Below, piece by piece: positions 33,000 to 42,098 of a stretch of 64,000 bases of DNA. The translations under genes were made by a program, and so were the position numbers. The DNA lies in assembly GCA_964605775.1 (NCBI GenBank), contig CAZSDU010000011.1:16542-80541 (forward strand), written 5' to 3'. Under the pieces are notes generated by a model that was not told the DNA's origin, made no database searches, and was given only the letters and a program-made list of their open reading frames with translations. Every line of letters starts with the position of its first letter. Positions within the stretch are counted from its first letter, which is position 1. Source of the stretch: CAZSDU01 sp964605775 (GTDB taxonomy: Bacteria > Bacteroidota > Bacteroidia > Bacteroidales > FEN-979).

Positions 33000-33641
33000 T
33001 TACTTTTTCGGGGCATTTTTTAACATTTCGATTTCAACCGGTGACATGTCGACAATGGCATAACTGGCAATGTTACAAATCGCCATTTCATCGATGATAT
33101 TAACAATGTCCTTATATTTTGCTTTATCATCCGCCTTGATCAGGATAATGGGACCTTTTCTATCATCCTTTTTGAATTTTTTAATCTCATTATCGGCGGT
33201 TGTATCAGCCACCACAATCTTACCGGTGACCCTTTTTTCGCGGTATTCTGCAATTTTGGTAAAAAGGTCTCTGTTGCGGAGGAGGAGGACTTTTCTGATA
33301 CCATCCTTGCTAAAATCTGTTTTTACGAGTTCCGGCAGGGGTGGTTTTTTCGGATCGGCTATTCCTTGATAATAGTAAAGTTTATCATCCGCTGAAAGCA
33401 GAATATTCAAGGTACGTTCGGCGGAAATTTTGGGGGCATCCTTGGGGTCTTCTTTTTTATCTTTTTCAGGCATGGTAATCACCATCACCTTGGGTTTACT
33501 GAAAGCGGTTGTAAGCATAAAGAAGGTGATCAGCAGACACATCAGGTCAACCATGGGGGTCATATCAATGTGGGTGCCATGCTTCTTTGGTCTTCGTTTT
33601 CCGCCTTTTTTCCCTTTTTCCTCAACAATTAATTCAGCCAT
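33000..33641 (-). CDS. exbD: ExbD/TolR family protein, second copy
   Basis: 213 residues. A basic N-terminus (KGKKGGKRRPKKH) is followed by the ExbD signature THIDMTPMVDLMCLLITFFMLTTAF with the proton-path Asp32, then a long periplasmic domain. It is longer than proteobacterial ExbD (about 140), as usual for Bacteroidota. With ExbB and the other ExbD it forms the proton-driven motor for TonB. It lies 27 bases downstream of the first exbD and 34 bases upstream of tonB. The periplasmic parts of the two ExbD differ clearly, so they are not recent duplicates. Confidence 0.92.
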   Translation of the reverse strand: MAELIVEEKGKKGGKRRPKKHGTHIDMTPMVDLMCLLITFFMLTTAFSKPKVMVITMPEKDKKEDPKDAPKISAERTLNILLSADDKLYYYQGIADPKKPPLPELVKTDFSKDGIRKVLLLRNRDLFTKIAEYREKRVTGKIVVADTTADNEIKKFKKDDRKGPIILIKADDKAKYKDIVNIIDEMAICNIASYAIVDMSPVEIEMLKNAPKK

Positions 33642-33668
33642 GTTGGTTTGATTTAAGCATTAACATTC

Positions 33669-34316
33669 TCATTTCGCCGGGACCTGGGGTATATCCTTAA
33701 GCAGAACCTCCTCTTTCATCAGGTTGGTGACAAGGTTGAATTTGTTCACCTTATTTTCCTGCAACAAGTCCATATATTTTTTCACGGCTATGTATTGGGT
33801 TTCAGCATCTGCCTTGATGGCAACTTCAGCGGAAGGGTTTGTCAGACGGGCCAGACGAACCCACCAGGCAAACTGGTTATCAGTGGAATCGCTGGGGATT
33901 CCAATCTGCAACTTTTCCTGTTCTTTGGAATCCTTTAATGCTAGCCATTGCTGAATGTTTTTCATCGGCATGCCGAAGGACGACAGTTTTTCAAATCTAT
34001 CCAGTTCCTGTGGAGTAAAATTGATTTTATACTGTTCACCCATTTTCTCGAGCAGTTTTGCCCGGAAATGGGTGGAAGTATCTTTTCCATTGTCGATATT
34101 AAAGAAGACTTTCCCTTCTTTATTTACGAAAATGGTCATGATATCATTATCCGGGGCCTGCTTTTCCGAAATTGAATTCGGGGTTTCAATCACCGTGGCT
34201 TCCTGAGGGCGAAATGATGTAGTCAGCAGCAGGAAAATCAGCAGGACGGAAAAAAGGTCCACCATAGGCGTCATGTCTATGTGCGGAGATCTTACCGGTT
34301 TTTTTATTTTTGGCAT
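33669..34316 (-). CDS. exbD: ExbD/TolR family protein, first copy
   Basis: 215 residues with a short cytoplasmic start (MPKIKKPVRSPHIDMTPMVD), Asp20 in the single TM segment (VDLFSVLLIFLLLTTSF) and a periplasmic domain ending PQVPAK. It acts with ExbB as stator of the TonB motor. Both ExbD copies share HIDMTPMVD but diverge afterwards, which fits a heteromeric ExbD pair. It lies 68 bases after the exbB stop within the operon. Confidence 0.92.
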   Translation of the reverse strand: MPKIKKPVRSPHIDMTPMVDLFSVLLIFLLLTTSFRPQEATVIETPNSISEKQAPDNDIMTIFVNKEGKVFFNIDNGKDTSTHFRAKLLEKMGEQYKINFTPQELDRFEKLSSFGMPMKNIQQWLALKDSKEQEKLQIGIPSDSTDNQFAWWVRLARLTNPSAEVAIKADAETQYIAVKKYMDLLQENKVNKFNLVTNLMKEEVLLKDIPQVPAK

Positions 34317-34384
34317 TAGGGTTCGAATTTAAGTTGATAAATACACATAAAAAATGTACCTAATTTGCTGGAACGCCAAAAACA

Positions 34385-35206
34385 TTACTTGGTAGAAGCG
34401 GCAAATGATTGTACAAGGCTGAATCCTGCTTCGTCAATTTTATAGGTAAAGCTGTCAATCTGAGTTGAGAATGCATTATAAAGCACAATAGCCAGCAATG
34501 AACCAAGAATACCGAAAGCAGTGTTTATAAGCGCTTCGGAAATACCGGTGGCAAGGGCAAGGGCATCCGGAGCACCGGCCTGGGCAAGGGCGCCAAATGC
34601 GCGGATCATCCCGAGAACAGTCCCGAGTAGTCCTGTCAACACAGAGATGGAAGCAATGGTTGACAGAATGACAAGATTTTTAGAAAGCATTGGCAATTCA
34701 AGTGCGGTCGCCTCTTCAAACTCTTTCTGTAAAGCCAGGATTTTCTGGTCCTTTTCAAGGGTGGCATCATCCTGAAGTGAACGATAACGTACTAAACCGG
34801 CTTTCATAACATTGGCAAGTGAACCCCTGTGTTTATCACAGGCAACGATAGCGTCTTCAATTTTATTGTCATTAAGAAGATTCTGCAGGCTTTTAACAAA
34901 AACATTGATTCTGCCTTTTCCTCTGGCGCGGGAAAGGGTGATGGCGCGCTCCACGGCAAAAATGATCAGGATCAGGTTGATGGTGATCAGCAAAGGAACA
35001 ATATATCCACCTTTATAAACCATAGCAAGATAGTTGCCGGGCAGGGGGTGACCATCGGGATTTCCGCCTTCAAAATTGATTGGGTTACCCATGATATACT
35101 TGTAGATCAGCCATGCAATGATAAAAGCTATAACCATCGCAAACAGCGTGAATGTTGACTTTAAGGCATCACCCAGGGTTCCGCCTTTGGTATTTTTCTT
35201 GCTCAT
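34385..35206 (-). CDS. exbB: MotA/TolQ/ExbB proton channel protein
   Basis: 273 residues. An N-terminal TM (TLFAMVIAFIIAWLIYKYIM), a second TM near 68-92 (VPLLITINLILIIFAVERAITL), a cytoplasmic loop with ALQKEFEEATALELPMLSKNLVILSTIASISVLTGLLGTVLGMIRAFGALAQAGAPDALALATGISEALINTAFGI: the conserved ExbB/TolQ TM region with its TGLLGTVLGM and Thr/Ala-rich lining. It forms the pentameric channel around ExbD. An exact -7 box at 35269-35276 lies in the 98-base gap upstream, so exbB-exbD-exbD-tonB can also be transcribed without the pstS-like and TPR genes. Confidence 0.93.
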   Translation of the reverse strand: MSKKNTKGGTLGDALKSTFTLFAMVIAFIIAWLIYKYIMGNPINFEGGNPDGHPLPGNYLAMVYKGGYIVPLLITINLILIIFAVERAITLSRARGKGRINVFVKSLQNLLNDNKIEDAIVACDKHRGSLANVMKAGLVRYRSLQDDATLEKDQKILALQKEFEEATALELPMLSKNLVILSTIASISVLTGLLGTVLGMIRAFGALAQAGAPDALALATGISEALINTAFGILGSLLAIVLYNAFSTQIDSFTYKIDEAGFSLVQSFAASTK

Positions 35207-35268
35207 CTGGAAATTGTTTTAAATTATAAAATGATTGAATTAAGATATTTTTCAATTATTCAGGACTA

Positions 35269-35276
35269 CAAAAGTA
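35269..35276 (-). promoter_or_regulatory. Internal -7 promoter box TACTTTTG before exbB
   Basis: Exact TAnnTTTG element on the minus strand in the 98-base gap between the TPR gene and exbB, 62 bases from the exbB ATG. Confidence 0.5.
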
Positions 35277-35304
35277 TAAAAATTATAAATCACATCAAAG
35301 TCTA

Positions 35305-37017
35305 TTATTTTATCTTCTGTTTAAGCAAATCGATCACAGGTTTCACCACTGTTGCTTTTTCATCGTTGGGGTTCACCACGGTCATCCGGATATAATATTC
35401 GAGTGCTTTCTGGGCTTCTTCTTTGTTTTTTTGATCGATGGAAAATTGGCTGTAATGATAGAAGGCAAGATAATCAAATGCCTCGAAACGATCCCTCATA
35501 TATTTGGCGGTATCGGCCTGGGTAAGTTCAATGATTTTTTCATATACCGGGATGGCATAGCCAGTTGTATTAAATCCTTTATTGTCCTTGATGTCAAGAT
35601 TCGATTTGGTACGTGCCAGCCATGAAAATCCCGGGATGTAATCGGGTTGCAGCTGAGTAAAAATGGTCAAGTTGGTATCGGCATTGGGAAAATCCTGAAG
35701 GCTGTAATAAACTTTCCCGAGGTTATAATAATCCATCGCTATGGCTTTGTTCAGCTTAACTTTTTGTTCATAGAGATCCCTGGCTTTATCGTACTTTTTA
35801 ACTTTGGTCCAGCATAAGGCAGCCTCGGAAATGATATCCGCCTTGCTGGTATCTAAAGAATAGGCTTTCATAAACTTCTCTGGTGCCAGGGAATCCATTT
35901 TCAGTTTTGCCAGCAAACGGCCATAATAGGCATAGTCAAGGGAACGGATTTTTTCCGGTTTTGCATTGTTGACAAAGCGTTTGATATACTCAAGTCCCTG
36001 ACTATACTGCTGGGTTTCAAAATAAGAATAAGCCAGGGCGCGGTTGACATCATTATCGGAGTCATCAACCTTAAGGATCTCCTTTAACTGATTTATGGCT
36101 TCATCATAATCTTTCAGTTCGATCAGGGTGTTGACATATTGTTTCCTTGCAGAAGTATTGCGTGACAGCTCTAAAAATCTGGCAAAATTCTGTTTGGCTT
36201 CTTCCTGTCGACCGGCACGGGAAAGCAAGGTCCCCAATTCGCGATAGGCCGGAGCAAAATTTGAATCCATTTTCACCACATCCTGATAAAAATTCAATGC
36301 CGTTGTATATTGTCGTGCACGCAGCCATAACTGACCGGTTTTCAATTTGGCTTCCGGTGAATTCGGATCCAGTGACTGTGCCATATTATAATTGGAGATC
36401 GCCTTTGAGCCATCATTCAGCAGGTAAAAATAAGCATCTCCCCGGACGATATAAAGTTCAGTGCTTTTTTTATCCAACTTTTCAGCCTGGGAAAGAAAAC
36501 CAAACACAGAGGCAGTATCGCGAATATTACTGGTCACGAAAGTCTCTGCCATCTGGATGAGGATTTTAGCATGGCGTTCGGGGGGTGTTTTAATGGTCTT
36601 GTTGGATTTGGAGGGTAACAGTGCCAATGCCTTATCAAATTCAGCCCTGGCGCCTGGAATATCTTTTTTGATCAGCTTCAGCCCTGCCAGTCCCACGAAA
36701 TTGATCGGATTTGAAGGATCAACCCTGATCCCAAGTTCAAATATTGCCTGAGCCGAATCGGCTTTTTCTTCAAAAGAAATGTTCAGGGTGTCGGAGAAAT
36801 ATTTCTCCAGACAGTTTCTTCCATAAAAATAATATAAATCCCCGTTGGAAGGATCCAGTGAAATCAGTTTTTTAAACAAGGAGGCGGCAGGTGAAAATTG
36901 TTCACTTTTAGTCAATTTGATGGCTGTGCTCAGATCCTGCGCGATGATGTTGGAAAAAGAAGAACAAAGGAGCAACAATCCCGTAATTATTAAAGCCCGT
37001 TTAGTCAATTTCGTCAT
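35305..37017 (-). CDS. Exported tetratricopeptide-repeat protein
   Basis: 570 residues. A signal peptide (RALIITGLLLLCSSFSNIIAQ) precedes about twelve TPR units, recognisable from LFKKLISLDPSNGDLYYFYGRNCLEKYF, YNMAQSLDPNSPEAKLKTGQLWLRARQY and FYQDVVKMDSNFAPAYRELGTLLSRAGRQEEA. The protein is a periplasmic or surface scaffold. Its place between the pstS-like gene (21 bases) and exbB suggests a structural role in the same uptake machine, an arrangement that I recall as recurrent in Bacteroidota. No enzymatic motif is visible. Confidence 0.85.
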   Translation of the reverse strand: MTKLTKRALIITGLLLLCSSFSNIIAQDLSTAIKLTKSEQFSPAASLFKKLISLDPSNGDLYYFYGRNCLEKYFSDTLNISFEEKADSAQAIFELGIRVDPSNPINFVGLAGLKLIKKDIPGARAEFDKALALLPSKSNKTIKTPPERHAKILIQMAETFVTSNIRDTASVFGFLSQAEKLDKKSTELYIVRGDAYFYLLNDGSKAISNYNMAQSLDPNSPEAKLKTGQLWLRARQYTTALNFYQDVVKMDSNFAPAYRELGTLLSRAGRQEEAKQNFARFLELSRNTSARKQYVNTLIELKDYDEAINQLKEILKVDDSDNDVNRALAYSYFETQQYSQGLEYIKRFVNNAKPEKIRSLDYAYYGRLLAKLKMDSLAPEKFMKAYSLDTSKADIISEAALCWTKVKKYDKARDLYEQKVKLNKAIAMDYYNLGKVYYSLQDFPNADTNLTIFTQLQPDYIPGFSWLARTKSNLDIKDNKGFNTTGYAIPVYEKIIELTQADTAKYMRDRFEAFDYLAFYHYSQFSIDQKNKEEAQKALEYYIRMTVVNPNDEKATVVKPVIDLLKQKIK

Positions 37018-37038
37018 AAAGATATCTTTCCTGTGTGA

Positions 37039-37995
37039 TTAATGTTTAATTTCAACTATTCGTATCGGCATGGCCGCGGGAACCATGCCTGATCTGAGCA
37101 TGATAAGCTGCCCTTTTTCTCCGGCAAGAAAGGATGAAAAGCCATAAGCCATTCCGGTATAGGTTTGGCGGTTGATACAAAACACATCCCGTATGAAAGG
37201 ATAGGATCCGTCTGCAATATAAGCCGGATAGGGTTTGTAAAACTGTGCCCCGGGATCATTGTCGCCTTCCAGGGCAATACCTGCCACTTTAACCCTTTGC
37301 AGAAAACGGTTGGAAACGGAATCCGACCGCTCGCTGATCCAGTTGACACCAATCACCCCAATGGCATTATTATGCGTTTCCACGTACCGTATTACTTCTT
37401 CATTGTTCTTGGCAGCAAAACAAGTTGAAGGCAGGGAATCAAGTCCGAATTTTTCGATAAAATACCTTGGATTTGAAGATTTAAAATGATCAAACAACAC
37501 GGCCACTTTCCCTGCCTTGGACTTAGGATTAATCTGTTTCCAATCAGAAATCTTTCCGGAAAAAATACCCTTCACTGTTTTATAGAAAAAGTGGTCGTCC
37601 GGGTTCTCCTTGTTCACGATCAAAGCAATGCCGTCAATGGCTATTCGAGTGGTCTTAGGGACAAACTGTCGTTCCCGGAGATATTGTTCCTGTTTGTCAG
37701 AAAGTTTTCGGTTGACAACAATCAAGGGAACAGAATCGTTGATAAAATCATTGATCACCTCAGCTTCGGTTTTATACTGAGGTTTAACCTTCGCGTATTT
37801 ATAAATTGTTTCAAAAGCATAAATCTCAGCTTCCATCATAAGGGAATACGCATCATCAATACCAACCTTCACGCTGCCTGAGGTGGGAGTGTCCGTTGGG
37901 CCCCGCTGACCACTGCCACAGGACAATAGAGACAGGATCAAAGACAGCATTGCGACTGCACCAAAAATCTTCAACCAATAAAAGAAATTTTTCAT
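37039..37995 (-). CDS. PstS-like periplasmic binding lipoprotein
   Basis: 318 residues. Lipobox LSLLSC gives Cys26. The rest follows the PBP-like/PstS fold: VKVGIDDAYSLMMEAEIYAFE, VPLIVVNRKLSDKQ, IAIDGIALIVNKENP, VKGIFSGKISDWKQINPKSK (the PstS signature loop) and NAIGVIGVNWI. PstS binds phosphate for an ABC importer, but no pstCAB genes are nearby. The gene heads an operon with TPR, exbB, exbD, exbD and tonB. A phosphate-related TonB function is an attractive inference; phosphate-binding residues are not verified. An exact -7 box at 38039-38046 lies 43 bases upstream. Confidence 0.82.
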   Translation of the reverse strand: MKNFFYWLKIFGAVAMLSLILSLLSCGSGQRGPTDTPTSGSVKVGIDDAYSLMMEAEIYAFETIYKYAKVKPQYKTEAEVINDFINDSVPLIVVNRKLSDKQEQYLRERQFVPKTTRIAIDGIALIVNKENPDDHFFYKTVKGIFSGKISDWKQINPKSKAGKVAVLFDHFKSSNPRYFIEKFGLDSLPSTCFAAKNNEEVIRYVETHNNAIGVIGVNWISERSDSVSNRFLQRVKVAGIALEGDNDPGAQFYKPYPAYIADGSYPFIRDVFCINRQTYTGMAYGFSSFLAGEKGQLIMLRSGMVPAAMPIRIVEIKH

Positions 37996-38038
37996 TTGTT
38001 ATTTGCTAACAATCAATTCTTTCGCAATAATAAGAACA

Positions 38039-38046
38039 CAAATTTA
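38039..38046 (-). promoter_or_regulatory. -7 promoter box TAAATTTG of the PstS-like/TonB operon
   Basis: Exact TAnnTTTG element on the minus strand, 43 bases from the ATG at 37995. Confidence 0.5.
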
Positions 38047-38121
38047 TAAAAATTATTATAAGACAGGATAAAAAAGGAGGAGAAAAATACGAGGAAAGGC
38101 CTGAAAAGTCAAGGAAATATC

Positions 38122-38328
38122 TTAATTTTCCTCTTCTTCACGATGTTTTGACCATAATCTTGCCAGGCGGAAACCACCGTACAGGAATAAAAACAGGGCA
38201 AAGATGACTTTGATTTCCTTTGAAAGGTAGTCAAATCTTGAACTTAACAGGATAAATCCTCCAAGAAAAAAGTAAAGGGCGATGACAAACCAGGCGAAAT
38301 ATTTTGAAAGTTTTCTCATGCGATGCAT
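38122..38328 (-). CDS. Small two-TM membrane protein
   Basis: 68 residues (65 if ATG 38319 is used). Two hydrophobic segments, YFAWFVIALYFFLGGFILL and VIFALFLFLYGGFRLARLW, flank a short basic/acidic loop, and the C-terminus is KHREEEEN. It sits 126 bases before the PstS-like gene on the same strand. An exact -7 box (TAGCTTTG, 38349-38356) is 20 bases upstream. The family was not named; similar short inner-membrane proteins occur in Bacteroidota. Location next to the TonB operon may hint at a shared role but nothing proves it. Confidence 0.7.
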   Translation of the reverse strand: MHRMRKLSKYFAWFVIALYFFLGGFILLSSRFDYLSKEIKVIFALFLFLYGGFRLARLWSKHREEEEN

Positions 38329-38348
38329 TGTTTATGATCAGAACAAGC

Positions 38349-38356
38349 CAAAGCTA
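38349..38356 (-). promoter_or_regulatory. -7 promoter box TAGCTTTG
   Basis: Exact TAnnTTTG element on the minus strand, 20 bases from the small membrane protein start at 38328. Confidence 0.45.
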
Positions 38357-38442
38357 AGGCTAAATCTGAAGACCAGCAAATATTATTACAACGAAAACCA
38401 CAAAAGGTAAACCAAGGTTAACAACTATATTATATTCATTTG

Positions 38443-38466
38443 TACTTTTGTACATTCGTACATTTG
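38443..38466 (+). promoter_or_regulatory. Tandem -7 boxes TACTTTTG and TACATTTG
   Basis: Two exact TAnnTTTG elements, 38443-38450 and 38459-38466, lie 16 bases apart start to start. The second is 14 bases before ATG 38481 and excludes the upstream in-frame start at 38448. Confidence 0.5.
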
Positions 38467-38480
38467 GCCCTAAAACAGTC

Positions 38481-39035
38481 ATGATCGCGCTCGAAAACAC
38501 GCTCATTTCCGACGATATAAAGTCAACGTTCTTCAGCTGCGACATGGAGAAGTGCAAGGGAGCATGTTGCGTGGAAGGCGATGCAGGAGCGCCCCTGGAG
38601 GAAGAAGAAATTTCCCTCCTGGATGATTATATCGACGACATCAAACCTTTCATGGGAGAGGAGGGTATACGGGAAGTGACTCATCTTGGCGTTTTTGATT
38701 ACGATGCCGAGGGCAGGTATGTTACACCCCTGGTGAAGGGTAAGGAATGTGCTTATGCCTATTTTGATCAGGGTATTGCTCGCTGTGCCATTGAAAAAGC
38801 CTTCCAGGAGAAGAAAATCCCCTTCGCAAAACCCATCTCCTGCCACTTATATCCCATCAGGATAACCGCTGTGTTTGGAGGTGATGCCCTGAACTATCAC
38901 CAATGGCATATATGTAAAAAAGCCCTGGAAAAAGGGTATCGGGAAAAACTCCCGCTTTATCTTTTCCTTGAAGAGGCCTTGATCAGAAGATTCGGGAGAA
39001 GTTGGGTTAACCGGCTGCTTAAGTTATTGCGTTAG
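38481..39035 (+). CDS. DUF3109 family cysteine-rich protein
   Basis: 184 residues from ATG 38481. Conserved features are FSCDMEKCKGACCVEGDAGAPL (a Cys cluster), KECAYAYFDQGIARCAIEKAF, KPISCHLYPIRI and NYHQWHICKKA, giving eight or so Cys that should bind an Fe-S cluster or metal. DUF3109 proteins are nearly universal in Bacteroidota; their function is unknown. Start 38448 in the same frame lies upstream of the promoter box and is rejected. The gene converges with ferritin, overlapping its end by 17 bases. Confidence 0.88.
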   Translation: MIALENTLISDDIKSTFFSCDMEKCKGACCVEGDAGAPLEEEEISLLDDYIDDIKPFMGEEGIREVTHLGVFDYDAEGRYVTPLVKGKECAYAYFDQGIARCAIEKAFQEKKIPFAKPISCHLYPIRITAVFGGDALNYHQWHICKKALEKGYREKLPLYLFLEEALIRRFGRSWVNRLLKLLR

Positions 39036-39552
39036 CTCCTCCGGTCTGCGCCAGGGAAGCTCGTTTAGCTGTAGCCATGGCAGAAAATTCTTTATCCATC
39101 ATGAACAAACCATCTGTCCCGGCCAGTTTGATCTGATCAAGGATGCTGCGAACCGTACTCTCCTCTTCTATCTGTTCCGTGATGTACCATTGCAGGTAAT
39201 TGGCAGAAGTATAATCCTTTTCCAACGTACACACGGCATATAGTTCGTTGATGGAGGCAGAGATGTACTCCTCATGTTTTAAAACCTGCTGGAAAACATC
39301 CAGCAAGGATTTGAATTTTGATGCCGGAGCCTCCAGGGCTGGGATAACGGCAGCGCCTCCTCTGTCATTGAGGTAATGAACCAGTTTCAGCATATGGATG
39401 CGTTCCTCTTCGGTCTGGACATAGAGCCAGTTGGCAGCACCGGGATAACCATTGCGTTCAGCCCAGGAAGCCATAGACAGATAAATGCGTGAAGAATGTT
39501 CTTCCCGCTTGATCTGCTCATTCATCGCTTTTTCAACATTCTTTGTAATCAT
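39019..39552 (-). CDS. ftn: Bacterial ferritin
   Basis: 177 residues of the FtnA type. Diiron ligands are visible: Glu17 in QIKREEHSSRIYLSMASW, Glu50 and His53 in TEEERIHM, then the second half with QWYITEQIEEE (Glu and Gln ligands). The protein assembles as a 24-mer storing Fe(III) in the cytoplasm. There is no heme-binding Met pattern of bacterioferritin. It lies 54 bases after the ATP synthase gamma gene start side, with no sign of shared transcription. A second ferritin-like protein sits at 842. Confidence 0.93.
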   Translation of the reverse strand: MITKNVEKAMNEQIKREEHSSRIYLSMASWAERNGYPGAANWLYVQTEEERIHMLKLVHYLNDRGGAAVIPALEAPASKFKSLLDVFQQVLKHEEYISASINELYAVCTLEKDYTSANYLQWYITEQIEEESTVRSILDQIKLAGTDGLFMMDKEFSAMATAKRASLAQTGGANAIT

Positions 39553-39606
39553 AAGGTTCTGTTTTTAAAAATCCATTCCATTGTTCTTTTTCACTGTATT
39601 GCCTTT

Positions 39607-40497
39607 TCAGCCTCTTAATGCTTCCGCTCCGCTGACAATCTCAAGGATTTCATTGGTAATAGAAGCCTGCCTGGTTTTGTTATAGGATATGTTTAGTGCC
39701 CTCAGGATTTCCCTGGCATTTTCTGTAGCCTGGTGCATGGCAGTCATTCTGGCCCCCTGCTCAGAAGCAAAAGAATCCAGTAGGGCTTTAAAAAGCTGTA
39801 TTTTCAGGGTCTTGGGAATAAGTTCTCTGACAATGGTTTCTTTGTCGGGTTCAAAGATATAATCCGCGGCCATGGCCGGAATGTGAACTGCTTTTCCCTG
39901 GCCTACAGCTGTTACTGGGAGATATTGTTCCACGATCAAGTCCTGTACTGCAGCATTTTTAAACTGATTATAAATCAGCTCAATCCTGTCGTATTCCCTG
40001 GTTGTAAAGGCCTTCATCAGCTGCTCGGCCAGGCAGGAAACAGGAGGAAATGTCAGTTCGTAAAAAAGTTCATCATGGGAAGCGATGACCTTGAATTTTT
40101 TTTTGCGGAAGAATTCTGTTCCCTTTTTTCCGATGGTAATCAGGCTGACGTTGTGCTTTTGGTTTTGCATCGCATAAGTAGAATCCATGCGGTTTAGCGT
40201 CATTTTGATAAGATTGGAATTAAAACCTCCGCAAAGGCCACGATTGGAAGATAAGACCACGAGCAGTATTTTTTCAGGTGTTCTTTCTTCTGTGAACGCG
40301 TTTTCATCGGAATGTTCAATGCTGCTGCTGAGGTTTTGAAGGATTTCCCTCATTTTGGCTGCGTAAGGCCGTAATTGAAGAATGGTATTCTGTGCTCTTC
40401 TCAGTTTTGATGCCGCTACCATTTTCATGGCATTGGTGATCTGCTGGGTTGATTTAACCGATGCGATTCTTATCCTTACTTCCTTAAGCCCGGCCAT
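39607..40497 (-). CDS. atpG: ATP synthase F1 subunit gamma
   Basis: 296 residues. The N-terminus MAGLKEVRIRIASVKSTQQITNAMKMVAASKLRRAQ and the C-terminus ARMTAMHQATENAREILRALNISYNKTRQASITNEILEIVSGAEAL are the two helices of the rotating central coiled coil, highly conserved. The middle Rossmann-like part contains LLVVLSSNRGLCGGFN. It is the last gene of the atpBEFHAG operon, 9 bases after atpA. The beta (atpD) and epsilon (atpC) genes are not in the window, as is usual in Bacteroidota where they form a separate unit. Confidence 0.96.
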   Translation of the reverse strand: MAGLKEVRIRIASVKSTQQITNAMKMVAASKLRRAQNTILQLRPYAAKMREILQNLSSSIEHSDENAFTEERTPEKILLVVLSSNRGLCGGFNSNLIKMTLNRMDSTYAMQNQKHNVSLITIGKKGTEFFRKKKFKVIASHDELFYELTFPPVSCLAEQLMKAFTTREYDRIELIYNQFKNAAVQDLIVEQYLPVTAVGQGKAVHIPAMAADYIFEPDKETIVRELIPKTLKIQLFKALLDSFASEQGARMTAMHQATENAREILRALNISYNKTRQASITNEILEIVSGAEALRG

Positions 40498-40506
40498 TGC
40501 TGATGA

Positions 40507-42096
40507 TTATTTTGATTCTTCAAATTTGCGGGATACTTCTTTTGCCAAACTTTCCATGATTTTGATGTCTTCATCCAGCAGTTTCCCTGCTTTAAGGTTA
40601 TTTAATACGTCTTTGTGATCGGTTTCCATGAGGTGAAGGTATTCCGCTTCAAAATTGATAATGCTTCTGACGGGGACAGCGCGAAGGAGTCCTCGTGTTC
40701 CACAAAAAATAATAGCGATCTGGTTTTCCACTGTCATGGGAGAATATTGCGGTTGTTTGAGGATTTCCACATTGCGGACGCCTTTATCCAACACGGCCTT
40801 GGTGGCTGCATCCAGGTCGGATCCGAATTTCGAAAAAGCTTCCAGTTCACGGAATTCTGCCTGATCCAGTTTCAGGGTCCCGGCCACTTTTTTCATGGAC
40901 TTGATCTGGGCATTTCCACCGACACGGGAAACAGAAATCCCCACGTTGATGGCGGGTCGTATTCCAGCATTAAACAAACCGGATTCAAGAAATATCTGTC
41001 CGTCCGTGATAGAGATCACATTGGTAGGGATATAGGCGGATAAATCGCCTGCCTGGGTTTCGATGATGGGCAATGCCGTGAGCGACCCTCCTCCTTTAAC
41101 CTGATCTCTGATGCTTGCGGGGAGGTCGTTCATTTTTCTTGCAATATCATCAGCGGAAATGATCCTGGCCGCTCTTTCAAGCAGGCGGGAATGCAGGTAG
41201 AAAACATCTCCGGGATAGGCTTCACGTCCTGGGGGACGGCGAAGCAAGAGGGATACTTCCCGGTAAGCAACCGCCTGTTTAGATAAATCATCATAAATAA
41301 CCAGGGCGGGGCGTCCGGTATCCCTGAAAAACTCTCCTATAGCAGCTCCGGCAAAGGGAGCATAAAACTGCATGGCTGCCGGATCGGAGGCGGTGGCCAT
41401 GACCACTACGGTATAAGGCATAGCGCCTTTCTGTTCAAGGGTGTGAACAATATTGGCTACCGTACTTCCTTTTTGCCCGATGGCCACATAAATACAATAA
41501 ACCGGTTCTCCCCTCTGATAAAATTCTTTCTGATTGATGATGGTATCCACGGCAATAGCCGTTTTCCCGGTCTGGCGGTCGCCAATGATCAACTCACGCT
41601 GACCGCGCCCGATGGGAACCATGGCATCAATAGGCTTGATACCGGTCTGTAGCGGCTGGTTCACCGGTTGACGGAAAATGACACCGGGGGCTTTTCTTTC
41701 CAACGGCATTTCAAAAAGCGCTCCTTCAATTTTACCTTTCCCGTCTATGGGCTCACCCAGGGTATTAATAACCCGGCCTAAAAGTCCTTCCCCTACTTCG
41801 ATGGAAGCAATCCGCCGGGTTCTTTTAACCACATCTCCTTCCTTGATTTCATATGATTCGCCCAATAAAACTGCTCCCACATTATCTTCTTCAAGATTGA
41901 GCACAATGGCCTTTAACCCATTTTTTTCAAATTCGATCAATTCTCCGGATTCGGCATTGGTAAGCCCATAAATATGAGCAATGCCATCCCCGACCTGGAG
42001 TACAGAGCCAATTTCTTCCAGTTCTTTCAGGTTGTGATAACCAGCCAGTTCTTTCCTTAAAATCGCGGTAACCTCAGCGGGTTTGATTTCTGCCAT
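40507..42096 (-). CDS. atpA: ATP synthase F1 subunit alpha
   Basis: 529 residues with the alpha-subunit pattern: an N-terminal beta-barrel, Walker A GDRQTGKTAIA, the arginine-finger region ending in VSRVGGNAQIKSMKKVAGTLKLDQAEFRELEAFSKFGSDLD, and a C-terminal helical part. It is the non-catalytic nucleotide-binding subunit and delivers the Arg finger to the beta active site. It lies 2 bases after atpH and 9 before atpG. Confidence 0.97.
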   Translation of the reverse strand: MAEIKPAEVTAILRKELAGYHNLKELEEIGSVLQVGDGIAHIYGLTNAESGELIEFEKNGLKAIVLNLEEDNVGAVLLGESYEIKEGDVVKRTRRIASIEVGEGLLGRVINTLGEPIDGKGKIEGALFEMPLERKAPGVIFRQPVNQPLQTGIKPIDAMVPIGRGQRELIIGDRQTGKTAIAVDTIINQKEFYQRGEPVYCIYVAIGQKGSTVANIVHTLEQKGAMPYTVVVMATASDPAAMQFYAPFAGAAIGEFFRDTGRPALVIYDDLSKQAVAYREVSLLLRRPPGREAYPGDVFYLHSRLLERAARIISADDIARKMNDLPASIRDQVKGGGSLTALPIIETQAGDLSAYIPTNVISITDGQIFLESGLFNAGIRPAINVGISVSRVGGNAQIKSMKKVAGTLKLDQAEFRELEAFSKFGSDLDAATKAVLDKGVRNVEILKQPQYSPMTVENQIAIIFCGTRGLLRAVPVRSIINFEAEYLHLMETDHKDVLNNLKAGKLLDEDIKIMESLAKEVSRKFEESK

Positions 42097-42098
42097 AA

